Part shown: piece by piece, positions 35,689-45,748 of the stretch | Layout of the letters: the number at the start of each line of letters is the position of its first letter | Position numbering within the stretch: position 1 is the first letter of the stretch | Assembly (NCBI RefSeq): GCF_013256625.1 | Contig: NZ_CP053908.1 | Span: forward strand, 3,782,001 to 3,846,000 | Reading direction: 5' to 3' | DNA: 64,000 nt | Source of the DNA: Hymenobacter sp. BRD128 | GTDB taxonomy: Bacteria > Bacteroidota > Bacteroidia > Cytophagales > Hymenobacteraceae | The notes under the pieces: generated by a model | Told to the model about the DNA's origin: nothing | Database searches by the model: none | Seen by the model: the letters and a program-made list of their open reading frames with translations, nothing else | Program-made: the position numbers and the translations under genes

Positions 35689-36117
35689 ATGCCCGACCAG
35701 CTACCCGACACTCCACTACTGGAGCTAACTCTGCGCCCCGACCTGGATGTGCTGCTGGGCCGCTGGCGCTATCAGCCCGAGCACCCCGCCGCGCTGCGCC
35801 CCTGCTACCAGCACCTGGCCAATCTGGCCCTGGCTACGGGCTGCCGCTTCTGGCTGCAGGACCTGCGCCGCCGGGCCTCGCCCGACCAAGAAACCAAGCG
35901 CTGGCTGCTCGATGAGTATTACCCCGCCGTGGCCCAGCGCCTGGGGCAGCGGCTGTACGTGGCCTACCTCTTTAGCCCCGACATGCACCGCCAGATAACA
36001 GAGGCACCCGACTACGCCCCGCCCCAAACATTCGAGGAAACTCCCTATTCGCTCAATTTTTTTGGCGATGAAGGAGCGGCTATTCACTGGCTACAGACTC
36101 ACCAGCCCGCCCGGTAG
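35689..36117 (+). CDS. Hypothetical protein, SpoIIAA-like fold suspected
   Basis: 142-residue soluble protein. The order of segments, a beta strand with TLRPDLDVLLGRW, the long helix CYQHLANLALATGCRFWLQD, a strand LYVAYLFSPDM and the closing FFGDEGAAIHWLQTHQ, resembles Bacteroidota SpoIIAA/STAS-like proteins, which often end in a D-E-x-A-x-x-W-L motif. There is no conserved catalytic residue I can name. It starts 46 bp after the transporter and may be co-transcribed. Confidence 0.6.
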   Translation: MPDQLPDTPLLELTLRPDLDVLLGRWRYQPEHPAALRPCYQHLANLALATGCRFWLQDLRRRASPDQETKRWLLDEYYPAVAQRLGQRLYVAYLFSPDMHRQITEAPDYAPPQTFEETPYSLNFFGDEGAAIHWLQTHQPAR

Positions 36118-36270
36118 TGCGCCGGCTAGCCCGGCTGCCACTAGCTGCTTAAATGTACCGAAGCTGGTAGCTTCTCAAAAAAGTTCGGGCTTGAAAGGGC
36201 TGTCCTTAGACTTAAAAAGCCCTTTTATAGTTTTTGCGCAAAAAAAGTCAGGTGCGTTTTGATACAGATT

Positions 36271-36304
36271 TACGAAAAATTCGTAGTATTACGAAAAATT
36301 CGTA
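36271..36304. promoter_or_regulatory. Twin operator sites for the BlaI-type repressor
   Basis: Two exact copies of TACGAAAAATTCGTA (36271-36285 and 36290-36304), each a dyad of TACGAA and TTCGTA, lie 19 bp start to start and end 9 bp before the blaI-like ATG. Position and symmetry suit autoregulation by the adjacent repressor. Confidence 0.75.
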
Positions 36305-36313
36305 AATCTCTTT

Positions 36314-36679
36314 ATGGAACGCCTCACCCAACCCGAAGAAGATGCCCTGCGCGCCCTTTGGCACACCGGCCCGGCCTTTGTGAAAGACGTGCTGGAGCAG
36401 CTGCCCGCCCCGCGCCCACCCTACACCACCCTGGCCAGCACGCTGCGCAACCTAGAGCGCAAGCTGTATGTGCAGGCCGAAAAGCTCGGCAATTCGTTTC
36501 GCTACGCCCCGCTGGTGAGCGCCGAAGACTACCAGCGCCGCTCGCTAGGAATGCTGGTGCGCGAGCACTTCCGCGACTCCTATAAGGAGTTGGTGTCCTT
36601 TTTTGCGAAGGAGGAGAAAGTGAGCGCCGCCGACTTGCAGGAAATTATCCGCCTCATCGAAAAGCCGAAAGGAGAGTAG
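36314..36679 (+). CDS. BlaI/MecI-family repressor
   Basis: 121-residue winged-helix regulator. It has the family's N-terminal QPEEDALRALWHTGPAFVKDVLEQL, helix-turn-helix followed by PYTTLASTLRNLERKLYV, and the wing YAPLVSAEDYQRR. The C-terminal dimer helices carry FFAKEEKVSAADLQEII, which is close to the proteolysed segment in BlaI proteins. It is followed after 2 bp by an M56 peptidase, the classical BlaI-BlaR1 arrangement, although no beta-lactamase is present. Twin dyads are directly upstream. Confidence 0.92.
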   Translation: MERLTQPEEDALRALWHTGPAFVKDVLEQLPAPRPPYTTLASTLRNLERKLYVQAEKLGNSFRYAPLVSAEDYQRRSLGMLVREHFRDSYKELVSFFAKEEKVSAADLQEIIRLIEKPKGE

Positions 36680-36681
36680 TC

Positions 36682-38019
36682 ATGGCGGCCGTTCTGCTCA
36701 CTTACCTGCTGAAAGCCAACGTGGTGCTAGCCCTCTTTGCGGCGGCCTACTACGGGCTGCTGCGCGGCCTCACCTTCTTTGGCCTGAACCGCGCCTACCT
36801 GCTGCTGGCGCTGCTGTTTGCGGCCGTGTACCCGGCCCTGCCGGTGCCGGCGCTACTGCCGGCTCGGGCGCTGCCGCTATTGCCCACAGTAGTGACGCAC
36901 GTGGCTAGCCCAGCCCCGCCGGAAGTGGCCGCTAGCGCTGGTCTCGACTGGCCGCGGCTGGCGCTGGGGCTGTACGCGGCTGGCACGGCCGGACTGCTGT
37001 TGCGCCTGCTGGGCCAGCTGGGCAGCCTGGCGCTGGTGCGGCGGCGCAGCCGGCCCACCGTGGTGCTGGGCCAGGCGGTGCGAGTGCTGCCGGGCGCGGG
37101 CGGACCGTTTTCATTTGGCCGCACGGTGTACCTAAGCGAGGTGGCCCTGGCCGACGCAGATAGCCTGCCCGCCGCCCTGCGCCACGAGCACGCGCATGTG
37201 CGTCAATATCATACGCTCGATGTGCTGCTGACCCAGCTCGCCACCGCCCTGGCCTGGGCTAACCCCGCCGCGTGGCTGCTGCGCCGCGCCGTGCTCGACA
37301 ACCTCGAATACCTGGCCGACCGCGCCGCCCTGCACACCGGCCTCGACCGCCGCGCCTACCAATACAGCCTGCTGCGCCAGCAGCCGGGCGGCGTGCCGGC
37401 TCCGGCACTGGCCTTTCACTTCTCCTTTCCCACCCTCAAAAACCGCATTATCATGCTCAATCAACCCACTTCGACTACCCGCCAGCTGGGGCGCTACCTG
37501 CTGGCCGCGCCGCTCCTGATGGCCCTAGCCTTGGCTTATACCGGCGCCCGCGCCCAGACGCCCCAGACCGCTCCGGCTGCCTGGCACGTGCCAGCCGGGG
37601 CTCAAGTGTATATAAATGGTGTGCCTGCCACCGGCCCCGCCGCCGAAGCGCTCGACCCTCAGACTATTGGGAGCATGAAGGTGCTGGCGGGAATTGAAGC
37701 GCGCATCTTTTCACCAGGGTCGGGCTCTATTATTGCCCTTACCACTAAAGCCGATGAGCAAGCGGCACCGGTGCAGCACTTAAATGACCGGCTTGCCCAG
37801 GCAACGGCGCTGGTGCCCAGCATAGACCCGCAGGACTTGCCAAAACCTGCGCAGGAATACATAACCCGCACATTTCCTGATTGCCGGCTGGCTCAAACTA
37901 ATAAGATACTCCCGGCGGCCAAGGAGCGGGCAGTTTACCAGGCCCTCCTGGCCAAAGGCCGCCGGCCGCAAGGGTACCTACTGTTTGACGCTACTGGCAA
38001 CTTCCTAGAGAAACTATAA
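36682..38019 (+). CDS. M56-family membrane peptidase (BlaR1/MecR1-like)
   Basis: 445 residues. Hydrophobic N-terminal helices (LKANVVLALFAAAYYGLL, RAYLLLALLFAAVYPALP) and a third near residue 95 precede a cytosolic zinc-peptidase domain with HEHAH at about residues 168-172 and the downstream glutamate of LEYLADRAAL. A further helix (LGRYLLAAPLLMALALAY) leads to an exported region of about 160 residues. In BlaR1 the outer part is a penicillin sensor; here there is no sensor domain of that type and the exported part is unrecognised. It starts 2 bp after the repressor and should cleave it on an unknown cue. Confidence 0.88.
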   Translation: MAAVLLTYLLKANVVLALFAAAYYGLLRGLTFFGLNRAYLLLALLFAAVYPALPVPALLPARALPLLPTVVTHVASPAPPEVAASAGLDWPRLALGLYAAGTAGLLLRLLGQLGSLALVRRRSRPTVVLGQAVRVLPGAGGPFSFGRTVYLSEVALADADSLPAALRHEHAHVRQYHTLDVLLTQLATALAWANPAAWLLRRAVLDNLEYLADRAALHTGLDRRAYQYSLLRQQPGGVPAPALAFHFSFPTLKNRIIMLNQPTSTTRQLGRYLLAAPLLMALALAYTGARAQTPQTAPAAWHVPAGAQVYINGVPATGPAAEALDPQTIGSMKVLAGIEARIFSPGSGSIIALTTKADEQAAPVQHLNDRLAQATALVPSIDPQDLPKPAQEYITRTFPDCRLAQTNKILPAAKERAVYQALLAKGRRPQGYLLFDATGNFLEKL

Positions 38020-38033
38020 CCAGGCGGCACAGC

Positions 38034-40412
38034 GTGAAGCACTTCAGGCTTTTAGTCGGGCTGATAGTAGCTGGGGAGTTGCTAGCCAGCCTGGCTGTTC
38101 ACGGCCAAGCCAGCCTCAACCTGGGCCTAGAGCCTGGCGCGAACCACAGCCACCCGCTGGCGCTATGGATGCGGGTCCGGGCGCCGGGCGCGCGGGTGCA
38201 GCTCGATAGCACTGTGCGGCACCAGGGCCGGGGCAGCCTGCGACTGACGCTGGGCGCAGAGGATGACAAGCGCGTTTTTACGGCGGTATTCACCAATGCC
38301 TTTCCACTCGACTCACTGCGCGGGCAGGTGGCTACGGTGAGCGGCTGGGTGCGCACGCGCGGATTTTGGGGCCGGGCGGGCGGCTACGCCTTTGCCCACA
38401 CGAGCACCACCGACGGCAACAGCACCGACCGCGCCGAAGCCATCGACTCGCTGCCGGCCGATACGGACTGGCGCCGCTTTTCTGTGCGGCTGCCGGTGAA
38501 GGCCACCGCCCAGAGCTTTGGTGTTGGCTTACAGGTATTCGGCACCGGGCGCGTGTGGTTCGACGATGCGCAGGTGCGGGTGGCAGGCAAGCGCGTGGGT
38601 ACCGAGCCGCTGCCGGGCACCGAAGGCCTGTTCTTAACGGCGGCCGAAGCTCTCACGCCCAACTGGGATTTTGAGCGGCGCTTGCCGTCGCTAGCCCTGC
38701 CGGCTCCGGCCCAGGCCACCGCGACCCTGGCTAGTGCCCAACCTCAGCATGGCCGGCGTTACCTGCGGCTAGCCCGCCTGGGCAGCGCCGGTCCGCCGCC
38801 AGCCGTGTACTTGGGCACGCTGCGGCTCGATAGTGCTATCATTGGCAAGACCTTACAAGTGCAGGGCTACTGGCGGCAGACTGGGCCCTCTTCGTCCGCG
38901 CCGGCCTTGGCCTACACGCTGCTGAGCACCGACCGGGGCAGCGACTACTATAATGACTCGCCCACGAGTTGGGGCGCGGGCGGCTTGCAACCGCTGCCTG
39001 CGCTGCCTGCCCCTGGGCCGCAGTGGACTGCCTTTGCGCTTACCATTACGGTGCCCAACGACTACTTCCGGCTGGCCGCATTGTCCCTGAGTCTGCGGCT
39101 GCCCGCCGGGGCAGTAGTGGATGTCGATAACCTGCGCTTTGCCGTCGATGGCAAGCCCTACGTGCCGGCCCCGCCGCCCACGCCGCCGGCACCTACCGCC
39201 GCCGAAGCTGCTTGGCTTCGCACCGTGCTGAAGCCCCTGCGGCCCAAAGCTCCAGATTTTCAAGATTTGGCGCCGCTGGGCGGGCTAGTGGGACCCGCCC
39301 AAGTGGTGGGGGTAGGGGCAGTGGCGCCCGGCTCGCACGAGGCAATGGCGTGGCGCGCCCGGCTGCTGCGCTACCTGGTAGCTCAGCAAGGTTTTACCGA
39401 ACTCGTGCTGGATGCCAGCCCAGCTTCCTGCGCCGCCCTCAATGACTACCTGCTGACCGGCCAGGGCGACCCGGCCCGGCTGCTGGCGGCCTTGCCCGAC
39501 TGGCACACCACCGAAATGCTGGAGGTAGTGAGCTGGCTGCGCACCCACAACCAGGCGCACCCCACCCGGCCGGTGCGGCTGGCGGGCATCGCGGTGCAAA
39601 ACCCCGAGCTAGCCCTCAACCAATTTGCCCAAACCCTGACGGCCGACGATGACTTTGCGCAGAGCCGGGTGCGGCAGTTGCGCACGCTGCTGACCACGCT
39701 GGCCCACCCTAGCAGCGCGGCGATTGACCTGCGCCACCAGCCCGACCAAGCGCAGGACTCGCTGCTAGCCCCATTGCGCCGCCTCACCACCGAGCTGGCC
39801 GCCGGCCTCGACGCCCGCGCCAAGTTGCGACGGGGCCTGCCGCCCAGCCTGCGCACGCTGGCCCGCCAGCGCTACTACCTGCGCCTGGTGGAGCAGGGCG
39901 CCACCTAGAGCCGCCTGTCCTTCGAGCAGGCCGTCGACTACCGCATAGGTTGCCTGGCCGAGAACGTGCAGTTTCTCAGCCAGAACGATGGCCCGGCGCG
40001 GCTGGTACTGTGGGTTTCCAATACCCAGGCAGCTACTTCCAACGGCGCCGAGCACTGCCTGGGCCAGTGGCTGCGGGCCACCTACGGCGGGGGCTACGTG
40101 GGCCTGGGCTTGGCGCTGGGCCAGGGCAGCTACGCCGCCGAAAACCCGGCTGGCCAGTGGGTGGCTACCCCGCTGGAAACCCCGCCGCCGGGTAGCTACG
40201 AAGCCTGGCTGCGTACCGGGCTACCGGCTTTCTTCCTATCGCTGCACAAGCTGGAATTGACGGAGGCCAACGCCTGGCTGTTTCAGCAGCAGCTGTTGCG
40301 CGATGCTGGTAGCCGGCAAACGCGCCATCAGTTTGGCCTGCACGACCTGCGCGGGGCTTTCGATGGGCTAGTGTTTTTGCGCGATTCAACTCCGGCGCAC
40401 TTTCTACCTTAA
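38034..40412 (+). pseudogene. Erythromycin-esterase-like protein, in-frame stop, catalytic residues lost
   Basis: A 792-codon frame interrupted by TAG at 39906-39908 and continuing in the same frame to 40412. Residues about 30-370 are beta-rich, with two carbohydrate-binding-like modules. The rest follows the erythromycin esterase family in order: LRYLVAQQGFTELVLDAS, LNDYLLTGQGDPARLLAAL, TEMLEVVSWLRTHNQAHP, then after the stop AENVQFLSQ and RLVLWVSNTQ. The usual GExxHGxHE reads VGAVAPGSHE, and the AHNxHV motif reads VSNTQA, so the active-site Glu and His are absent. A signal peptide is present. Either an inactive relative with a nonsense mutation, or the stop is a sequence error. Confidence 0.7.
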
Positions 40413-40427
40413 CTCCTTCTACCACAT

Positions 40428-41957
40428 ATGAAAAGCTACTTCGTGGCGCTGGCCCTGGCCGGCAGCCTGGCGGCGCGTGCCCAGACCCCCATCACCATCA
40501 GCGGCTACTTACCGGGCTGCGCCGACTCCACGACCGTGACCGTAGCCGAGCCCATTGCGGGTGGGCGGCTCAACTATTTTTTCAGCGAAAAGCCTAATGT
40601 GGCGCTGGTACGCGGCGGGCGCTTCCACTACCAGCTGCACGGCGAGCCTACTAGTCTGCTGCTGCTGCAAGGCAAGTGCGCGCCACCCAACTGGGTGTAT
40701 GTGGAGCCGGGCGCGCAGGTGAGCTTCACCAAAAAAGAAGAGGCCGCGGGCCGCGCCACCTACACCTTCGGCGGCACCAACGCGGCCGCCAACGACCTGC
40801 TGGCCAATGGCAAGCTGCTCAACGGCGGTCCCGCCGAACAAGTCCGGGTGACCGACCTGCTCGGCCCGGTGCGTACCGCGGCGGCCGCGCTCCCCAAGCT
40901 GCAAGGCCTGCTGCAAACCTACCTCCGGCAGCTCGACGCGCTGGCTCGCCAGCACCAGATTTCGGCCACCTGCCGCACCTTTCTGCAAGCCGAAACCGAG
41001 CAGCGCCTCGTGCTTTGGACGAGCGGGGTACTCGGCACTTACCTGCAAGACTCGACCGACGCACGCCTGCACCTGACCCTGAGCCGGACCGAAGCGCGCA
41101 AGCTTCTGGCGCAGCTGTTTGCGCAGTATAATCCCGATTTGCCCCGCTACCAATTCAGCAGCTTAGGGATGGACCGCGAGAAAGCCTCTTTTATCAGCCG
41201 CGGTATGCTGGCGGGGCCGGCGCCAGCCAGTCATTTGTGGGCCGGCTTTCAAAAGCAGCTGGCGGATGTCGATTCGCACCTGGAAGTATTTGACTACGCG
41301 CCGCTGGCCGTGCAGGAGCACGGCGTAGGCGGTACCATTCTGAACGCCGTCGCCCTCCAAACCATCACGCCCGCCGACCTGGCGGCAGTAGTAGCGGCGT
41401 ACCAGCAGCGCTTTCCGGCCAGTGCCTACAGCCCGGTGCTGGCCCGCGCCGTGGCCAAGGCGCGGGTTGCGGCGGGCGTAGCGGCGGGCAGTAAGCCGGC
41501 CTTCGGCCAATACGTGGCCGGCAGCAAGGGGCTAGCCATCAGCGACGTGCCGAGCCTCGATACGGTGCACACGCTGGGCGGGCTGGTGCGCGCGCTGCGG
41601 CCAGGCCGGGCGGTGTTCGTCGATTTTTGGGCCACGTGGTGCGGGCCCTGCATCAGTCAGTTTGCGTATGAGCCGGCCTTGCATAAATTCTTGACGGAGA
41701 ATGACGTGGATGTACTGTACGTCTCCATTGACCGGCCGGCTTTGCGCGAGAAGTGGGCCACGATGGCTGCCCAGTACCACCTGCAGGGGTACCATTACCT
41801 GGCCCCGCCCGCCCTGCAAAAAGCCCTGGAAACCACCGTGCCGCATGTGCCTTACTATTTGTTATTCAACAAGAACGGGCAGCTTGTGCAGGCCGACACG
41901 TACCAGCCTAGCACGGGCGAAAAGCTCTATCAGCAGGTGCGCGAGCGGTTGCACTAA
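40428..41957 (+). CDS. TlpA-like thiol-disulfide oxidoreductase
   Basis: 509 residues, exported (signal SYFVALALAGSLAARA). The first 130 residues look like a DUF4369-type beta domain (ITISGYLPGCADSTTVTV), then a helical middle, and a thioredoxin fold from about residue 380: VFVDFWATWCGPC with the redox CxxC at about 404-408, then VLYVSIDRP and the cis-proline region VPHVPYYLLFNKNG. It reduces or exchanges disulfides in the periplasm. It lies 15 bp after the esterase-like gene. Confidence 0.88.
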   Translation: MKSYFVALALAGSLAARAQTPITISGYLPGCADSTTVTVAEPIAGGRLNYFFSEKPNVALVRGGRFHYQLHGEPTSLLLLQGKCAPPNWVYVEPGAQVSFTKKEEAAGRATYTFGGTNAAANDLLANGKLLNGGPAEQVRVTDLLGPVRTAAAALPKLQGLLQTYLRQLDALARQHQISATCRTFLQAETEQRLVLWTSGVLGTYLQDSTDARLHLTLSRTEARKLLAQLFAQYNPDLPRYQFSSLGMDREKASFISRGMLAGPAPASHLWAGFQKQLADVDSHLEVFDYAPLAVQEHGVGGTILNAVALQTITPADLAAVVAAYQQRFPASAYSPVLARAVAKARVAAGVAAGSKPAFGQYVAGSKGLAISDVPSLDTVHTLGGLVRALRPGRAVFVDFWATWCGPCISQFAYEPALHKFLTENDVDVLYVSIDRPALREKWATMAAQYHLQGYHYLAPPALQKALETTVPHVPYYLLFNKNGQLVQADTYQPSTGEKLYQQVRERLH

Positions 41958-42065
41958 AACCCGATGAGGCGCGGGCGAACCAGGAACAATGCCGCCCGCG
42001 TTGGCGGACTGGGGTGTACCTTGTTGCGGCGCGGGCCGCAGCGGCACCCGCCTTTTTCTTAGCCT

Positions 42066-45000
42066 ATGACGATGGTAGCGGACCGGCCGGCTTCGGCCGC
42101 CGGGGTTTCTTCGACTGATTTTCCGGCCCTGGTCCAGGTGCGGGCCGAGATGGATGCCTACAAGCGCAAGTTTTACCTGAGCCTGCTGGTGCGCGGCGGG
42201 CTGATAGCGGCGGCGCTGCTGCTGAGCTTATTCGTGGTGTTTAATACCCTCGAATACTTCCTGTACCTGCCCACGACGGTGCGGGCGGGCTTGCTGTTCA
42301 CCTTCTTAGCTTTGGCCGTGTACGCGGTGGGCCGCTGGCTGTGGCAACCCCTAGCGGCGCTCGCCAACCTGCGCCGCCTGCTCTCGGACGAGCAGGCCGC
42401 CCGGCAGGTGGGCGAGCTGTTTCCGCAGGTGCAGGACCGGCTTTTGAACGCCCTGCAGCTGCAAGGCCAGGCCCGCGGCAACGAGCTGCTGCTGGCTAGC
42501 CTCGAGCAGCGCGCCGCCCAGCTGCAAGGCGTATCCTTTAGCCAGGGTATTGATATTCAGCAGCAAAGCCGGCCACTGTGGAAGTACGTGCTGCCGCCGC
42601 TGGCCGTGCTGCTGCTGGCGCTGGCGTTTTTCCCAGGCTTCATCACGCAGAGTACCAGCCGCATCTGGCACTACCGGCGCCACTACTCGCGGCCCGCGCC
42701 GTTCGATTTTGTGGTGAAGAACCGGGAGCTGAAAGTATTCAAGGGCGAGAATTTTACGCTTGATGTAGCCGTAGCTGGCAAAGCGCTGCCCGCTAGCCTA
42801 AGCCTGCTGACGGAGGGCGGCGCCGAGCGCCCGCTCGCCCCGGTGCCGGGCCACCAGGGCGAGTTTCGCTACACCTTCGAGCAGCCGGCCGCCGATGTCA
42901 CTTTTCAACTCAGCGGCGCGGGCTTCGTCTCGGATGAATACCACCTCACGGTGCTGGAGCGGCCCGATTTGCGCGACTTCACGGTGCGCGTGACTTACCC
43001 GGCCTACACCGGCCGGGCCGCCGAAACCCTGCGCAACGGCGGCAACCTCACCGTGCCCGAGGGCAGCCAATTGCGCTGGGAATTCAGCACCGCTGCCACC
43101 GAGGCGCTGGCCCTGCGCTTCGACAACCCCGCCGAAATGGTGCAGGCTAGCCAGCAGGGCGAAAGCTTCGTGGCCGAGCGCTGGGCGCTGCGCTCGCAGC
43201 CCTACCTGGTGCTGCTGCGCAACGCCGCCGCTACCAATGCCAACCCCATCAGCTACCAGCTCACGGTGGTGCCCGATGCGCCGCCCAGCCTCACGGTGGA
43301 GGCGTTTTCGGATACGACTTCGCTGCGCTACCTGGCGCTGGGCGGCTCGGCTACTGATGATTATGGCCTGACTGCCTTGCGCTTGCACTACCGCTTGCAT
43401 CGGGGCGACTCGAAGGCCAGCGGCGGCTTCACCAGTCGGCCGCTAGGCCTGCCGAGCGGCGCGGGCGGCACCTATTCGTATACCTGGAACCTGGCACCGC
43501 TGGCCATGCAGCCCGGCGACCGCCTCGAATATTTTGTAGAAGCGGTAGATAACGACGGCATTCACGGCCCCAAAAACACGCGCTCGCGGCCGTTAGAATT
43601 CCGGCTGCCGAGCTGGCGCGAGCTCGATAAGCAATTGGCCTCGCAGGCCAACTCGGTGGCTAGCCAGCTGAGCTCGGCCGCCAAGCAGAGCAAGCAGCTG
43701 GAGCGCGAGCTGGCCCAGAGCCAGGACAAGCTCAAGACCAAGCGCGACCTGAGCCGCCAGGACCGCAAACAGCTCGAAGACATGCTCGACCAGAAGCAGC
43801 AGCTCGACCAGCAGGTGCAGGCTATGCAAAAGCAGTTTGAGCAGTTGCAAAAGCAGCAGGACCAGCTCAGCCCCAAAAGCGAGGAGCTGGCCCAGAAAGC
43901 CGAGGAGCTGAAAAAGCTCATGAACGACCTGCTCGACCCCGAAACCAAGAAGCTCTACGACAAGCTGCAAAAGCTGCTGGAGCAGCAAAAGCAGCCCGAC
44001 GCCGAGATGCAAAAGCTGCTGCAACAGCTCGAAAACAAAGAGAATACCTTGCAGAAAGAGCTGGACCGGGCACTCGAAATGTTTAAGCAGATGCAGTTTG
44101 AGCAGAAGGCCGAGCAAACCGCCGACCGCCTCGACCAGCTAGCCAAGGAAGAAGAAAAACTGGCCGAGAAAACGGCTGAAAACGATAAGAATAACCCTGA
44201 CAATAAGCAGAGTGCTGAGCAGCAAAAAGCCGAAAACCAGAAGCTGCAACAAGAGCAGGCCCAGAAGCGCCAAGAGTTTGAGCAGCTGAAAAAGGATATG
44301 GCCGACCTCAAACAGCAGGATAAGGAAATGGGCGACCAGAACGACATGGATGAGCAAAAGCCCGACCAGCAGCAAACCGACCAGGACATGCAGGACGGCG
44401 AGCAGCAGCTCTCCAAAAACCAGAACCAGAAGGCTAGCCAGAGCCAGAAAGCCGCCGCCGAGCGCATGAAGAAAATGGCCCGCAAGATGAAGGACCAGAT
44501 GAGCGACGACGAGGAACAGAAAAAGCAGCAGAACATCGACGGCCTGCGCGATATTCTGGACAACTTGGTGACGCTCAGCTTTGACCAGGAAAAGCTGATG
44601 AAAGACTTCCGGGTGGTGGACCAGACCGACCCGCGCTTTGTGCAGCTAGGGCAAACCCAGCGCAAGCTGCGCGACGACTCGCAGATTATCCAGGATTCGC
44701 TGTATGCCCTGGCCAAGAAAGAGCCGCGCATCCAGAGCTTCGTGACCCGCGAGGTGGGCGAGATGAATGGCCGCATGGACGAGAGCCTCACGCACATCAA
44801 GCAGCGCGACGTGCCCCGCGCCACCACCACCCAGCAGCAGGCCATGACCAGCATCAACAACCTGGCCCTCATGCTCTCCGATGCCCTCAAGCAGATGCAG
44901 CAAGACTTGCAGCAGATGAAAGGCCAGGGCCAGGGGCCGCCCCAGCCCGGCAGCGGCAAGGGTAAGAAGAAGGGCAAGGGCAGCTCGCCCGGCCCCGGCA

Positions 45001-45566
45001 GCCTGGGCAAGATGCAGCAGCAGCTCAATGAGCAGATTCAGCAGCTGCAGCAGAGCGGCAAAACAGGCCGCGCCCTTTCGCAGGAGCTGGCCAAGCTAGC
45101 CGGCCAGCAGCAGATGCTGCGCCAGGCCATGCAGCAGCTGGGTAACCTCCAGCCCGGCGGCAGCAAGCCCGGTGGCAAGGAGGGCGGCAAAGATGGCCAG
45201 GGCAACAAGCCCGGCCAGGAAAAAGATGGCCAGGGCGGCGGGGGCAACGCCGCCGAAATGAAGAAAATGATGGAGCAGACCGAAACCGACCTCGTCAACA
45301 AGCGCCTCACTGAAGAAACCATTCAGCGCCAGCGCCAGATACTGACGCGCCTGCTCGAAGCCGAAAAATCGGCCCGCGAGCGCGACCAGGATACCAAGCG
45401 CGAGGCTCAGGCGGCGCAAAACCACCCGCCGGTGTTTCCGCCGGCCTTCCAGAAGTATAAAGCGGCCGCCCCTGAGCAGCAAACAGAAATTTTACGTCGA
45501 CAGCAGCCTGCTTTAACGCCTTATTATCAGCAGAAAGTGAGTGAGTATTTCCAAAAAACTCGCTAG
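42066..45566 (+). CDS. DUF4175 family membrane protein with very long coiled coil
   Basis: 1166 residues. Three membrane helices at about residues 36-60, 72-92 and 178-196 (LPPLAVLLLALAFFPGFI) are followed by beta-rich domains (VTYPAYTGRAAETLRNGG) and from about residue 520 a Gln/Lys/Glu-rich coiled coil with few other residues. It ends in a helical tail (RRQQPALTPYYQQKVSEYF). These features match the DUF4175 family of Bacteroidota. Function is unknown. Codon use and composition here are Gln-dominated, but the gene appears native. Confidence 0.85.
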   Translation: MTMVADRPASAAGVSSTDFPALVQVRAEMDAYKRKFYLSLLVRGGLIAAALLLSLFVVFNTLEYFLYLPTTVRAGLLFTFLALAVYAVGRWLWQPLAALANLRRLLSDEQAARQVGELFPQVQDRLLNALQLQGQARGNELLLASLEQRAAQLQGVSFSQGIDIQQQSRPLWKYVLPPLAVLLLALAFFPGFITQSTSRIWHYRRHYSRPAPFDFVVKNRELKVFKGENFTLDVAVAGKALPASLSLLTEGGAERPLAPVPGHQGEFRYTFEQPAADVTFQLSGAGFVSDEYHLTVLERPDLRDFTVRVTYPAYTGRAAETLRNGGNLTVPEGSQLRWEFSTAATEALALRFDNPAEMVQASQQGESFVAERWALRSQPYLVLLRNAAATNANPISYQLTVVPDAPPSLTVEAFSDTTSLRYLALGGSATDDYGLTALRLHYRLHRGDSKASGGFTSRPLGLPSGAGGTYSYTWNLAPLAMQPGDRLEYFVEAVDNDGIHGPKNTRSRPLEFRLPSWRELDKQLASQANSVASQLSSAAKQSKQLERELAQSQDKLKTKRDLSRQDRKQLEDMLDQKQQLDQQVQAMQKQFEQLQKQQDQLSPKSEELAQKAEELKKLMNDLLDPETKKLYDKLQKLLEQQKQPDAEMQKLLQQLENKENTLQKELDRALEMFKQMQFEQKAEQTADRLDQLAKEEEKLAEKTAENDKNNPDNKQSAEQQKAENQKLQQEQAQKRQEFEQLKKDMADLKQQDKEMGDQNDMDEQKPDQQQTDQDMQDGEQQLSKNQNQKASQSQKAAAERMKKMARKMKDQMSDDEEQKKQQNIDGLRDILDNLVTLSFDQEKLMKDFRVVDQTDPRFVQLGQTQRKLRDDSQIIQDSLYALAKKEPRIQSFVTREVGEMNGRMDESLTHIKQRDVPRATTTQQQAMTSINNLALMLSDALKQMQQDLQQMKGQGQGPPQPGSGKGKKKGKGSSPGPGSLGKMQQQLNEQIQQLQQSGKTGRALSQELAKLAGQQQMLRQAMQQLGNLQPGGSKPGGKEGGKDGQGNKPGQEKDGQGGGGNAAEMKKMMEQTETDLVNKRLTEETIQRQRQILTRLLEAEKSARERDQDTKREAQAAQNHPPVFPPAFQKYKAAAPEQQTEILRRQQPALTPYYQQKVSEYFQKTR

Positions 45567-45694
45567 CATACTGACAACCCGCCCAACCACTTTACGTAGA
45601 GGCGGGTTGCTACCTCCAAAACTCCAGGCAGTGCTATCCAAGTGGCCGAAAACCACGATGCTACGGCATTGCCTGTTTTTTACCCGTCGTTTTC

Positions 45695-45702
45695 TATTTT
45701 TG
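45695..45702 (+). promoter_or_regulatory. Bacteroidota -7 promoter box
   Basis: TATTTTTG fits TAnnTTTG and lies 46 bp before the ATG at 45749. TTG at 45669-45671 could be the upstream element. Confidence 0.5.
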
Positions 45703-45748
45703 CCGTCCCGCTACCCGCGCCGCTCTCGCTATTCCTTCGCTCCCCCTT

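Noticed and set aside
41971..41999. Inverted repeat GCGGGCG/CGCCCGC after the TlpA-like gene as a terminator
   Set aside because: Only seven base pairs with a long loop and no run of T; too weak to call.
43562..45028. Long Ser/Cys/Leu-rich frames on the minus strand opposite the DUF4175 protein
   Set aside because: They mirror the Gln/Lys coiled coil (CTG/CTT repeats read in reverse) and have no domain or start signal.
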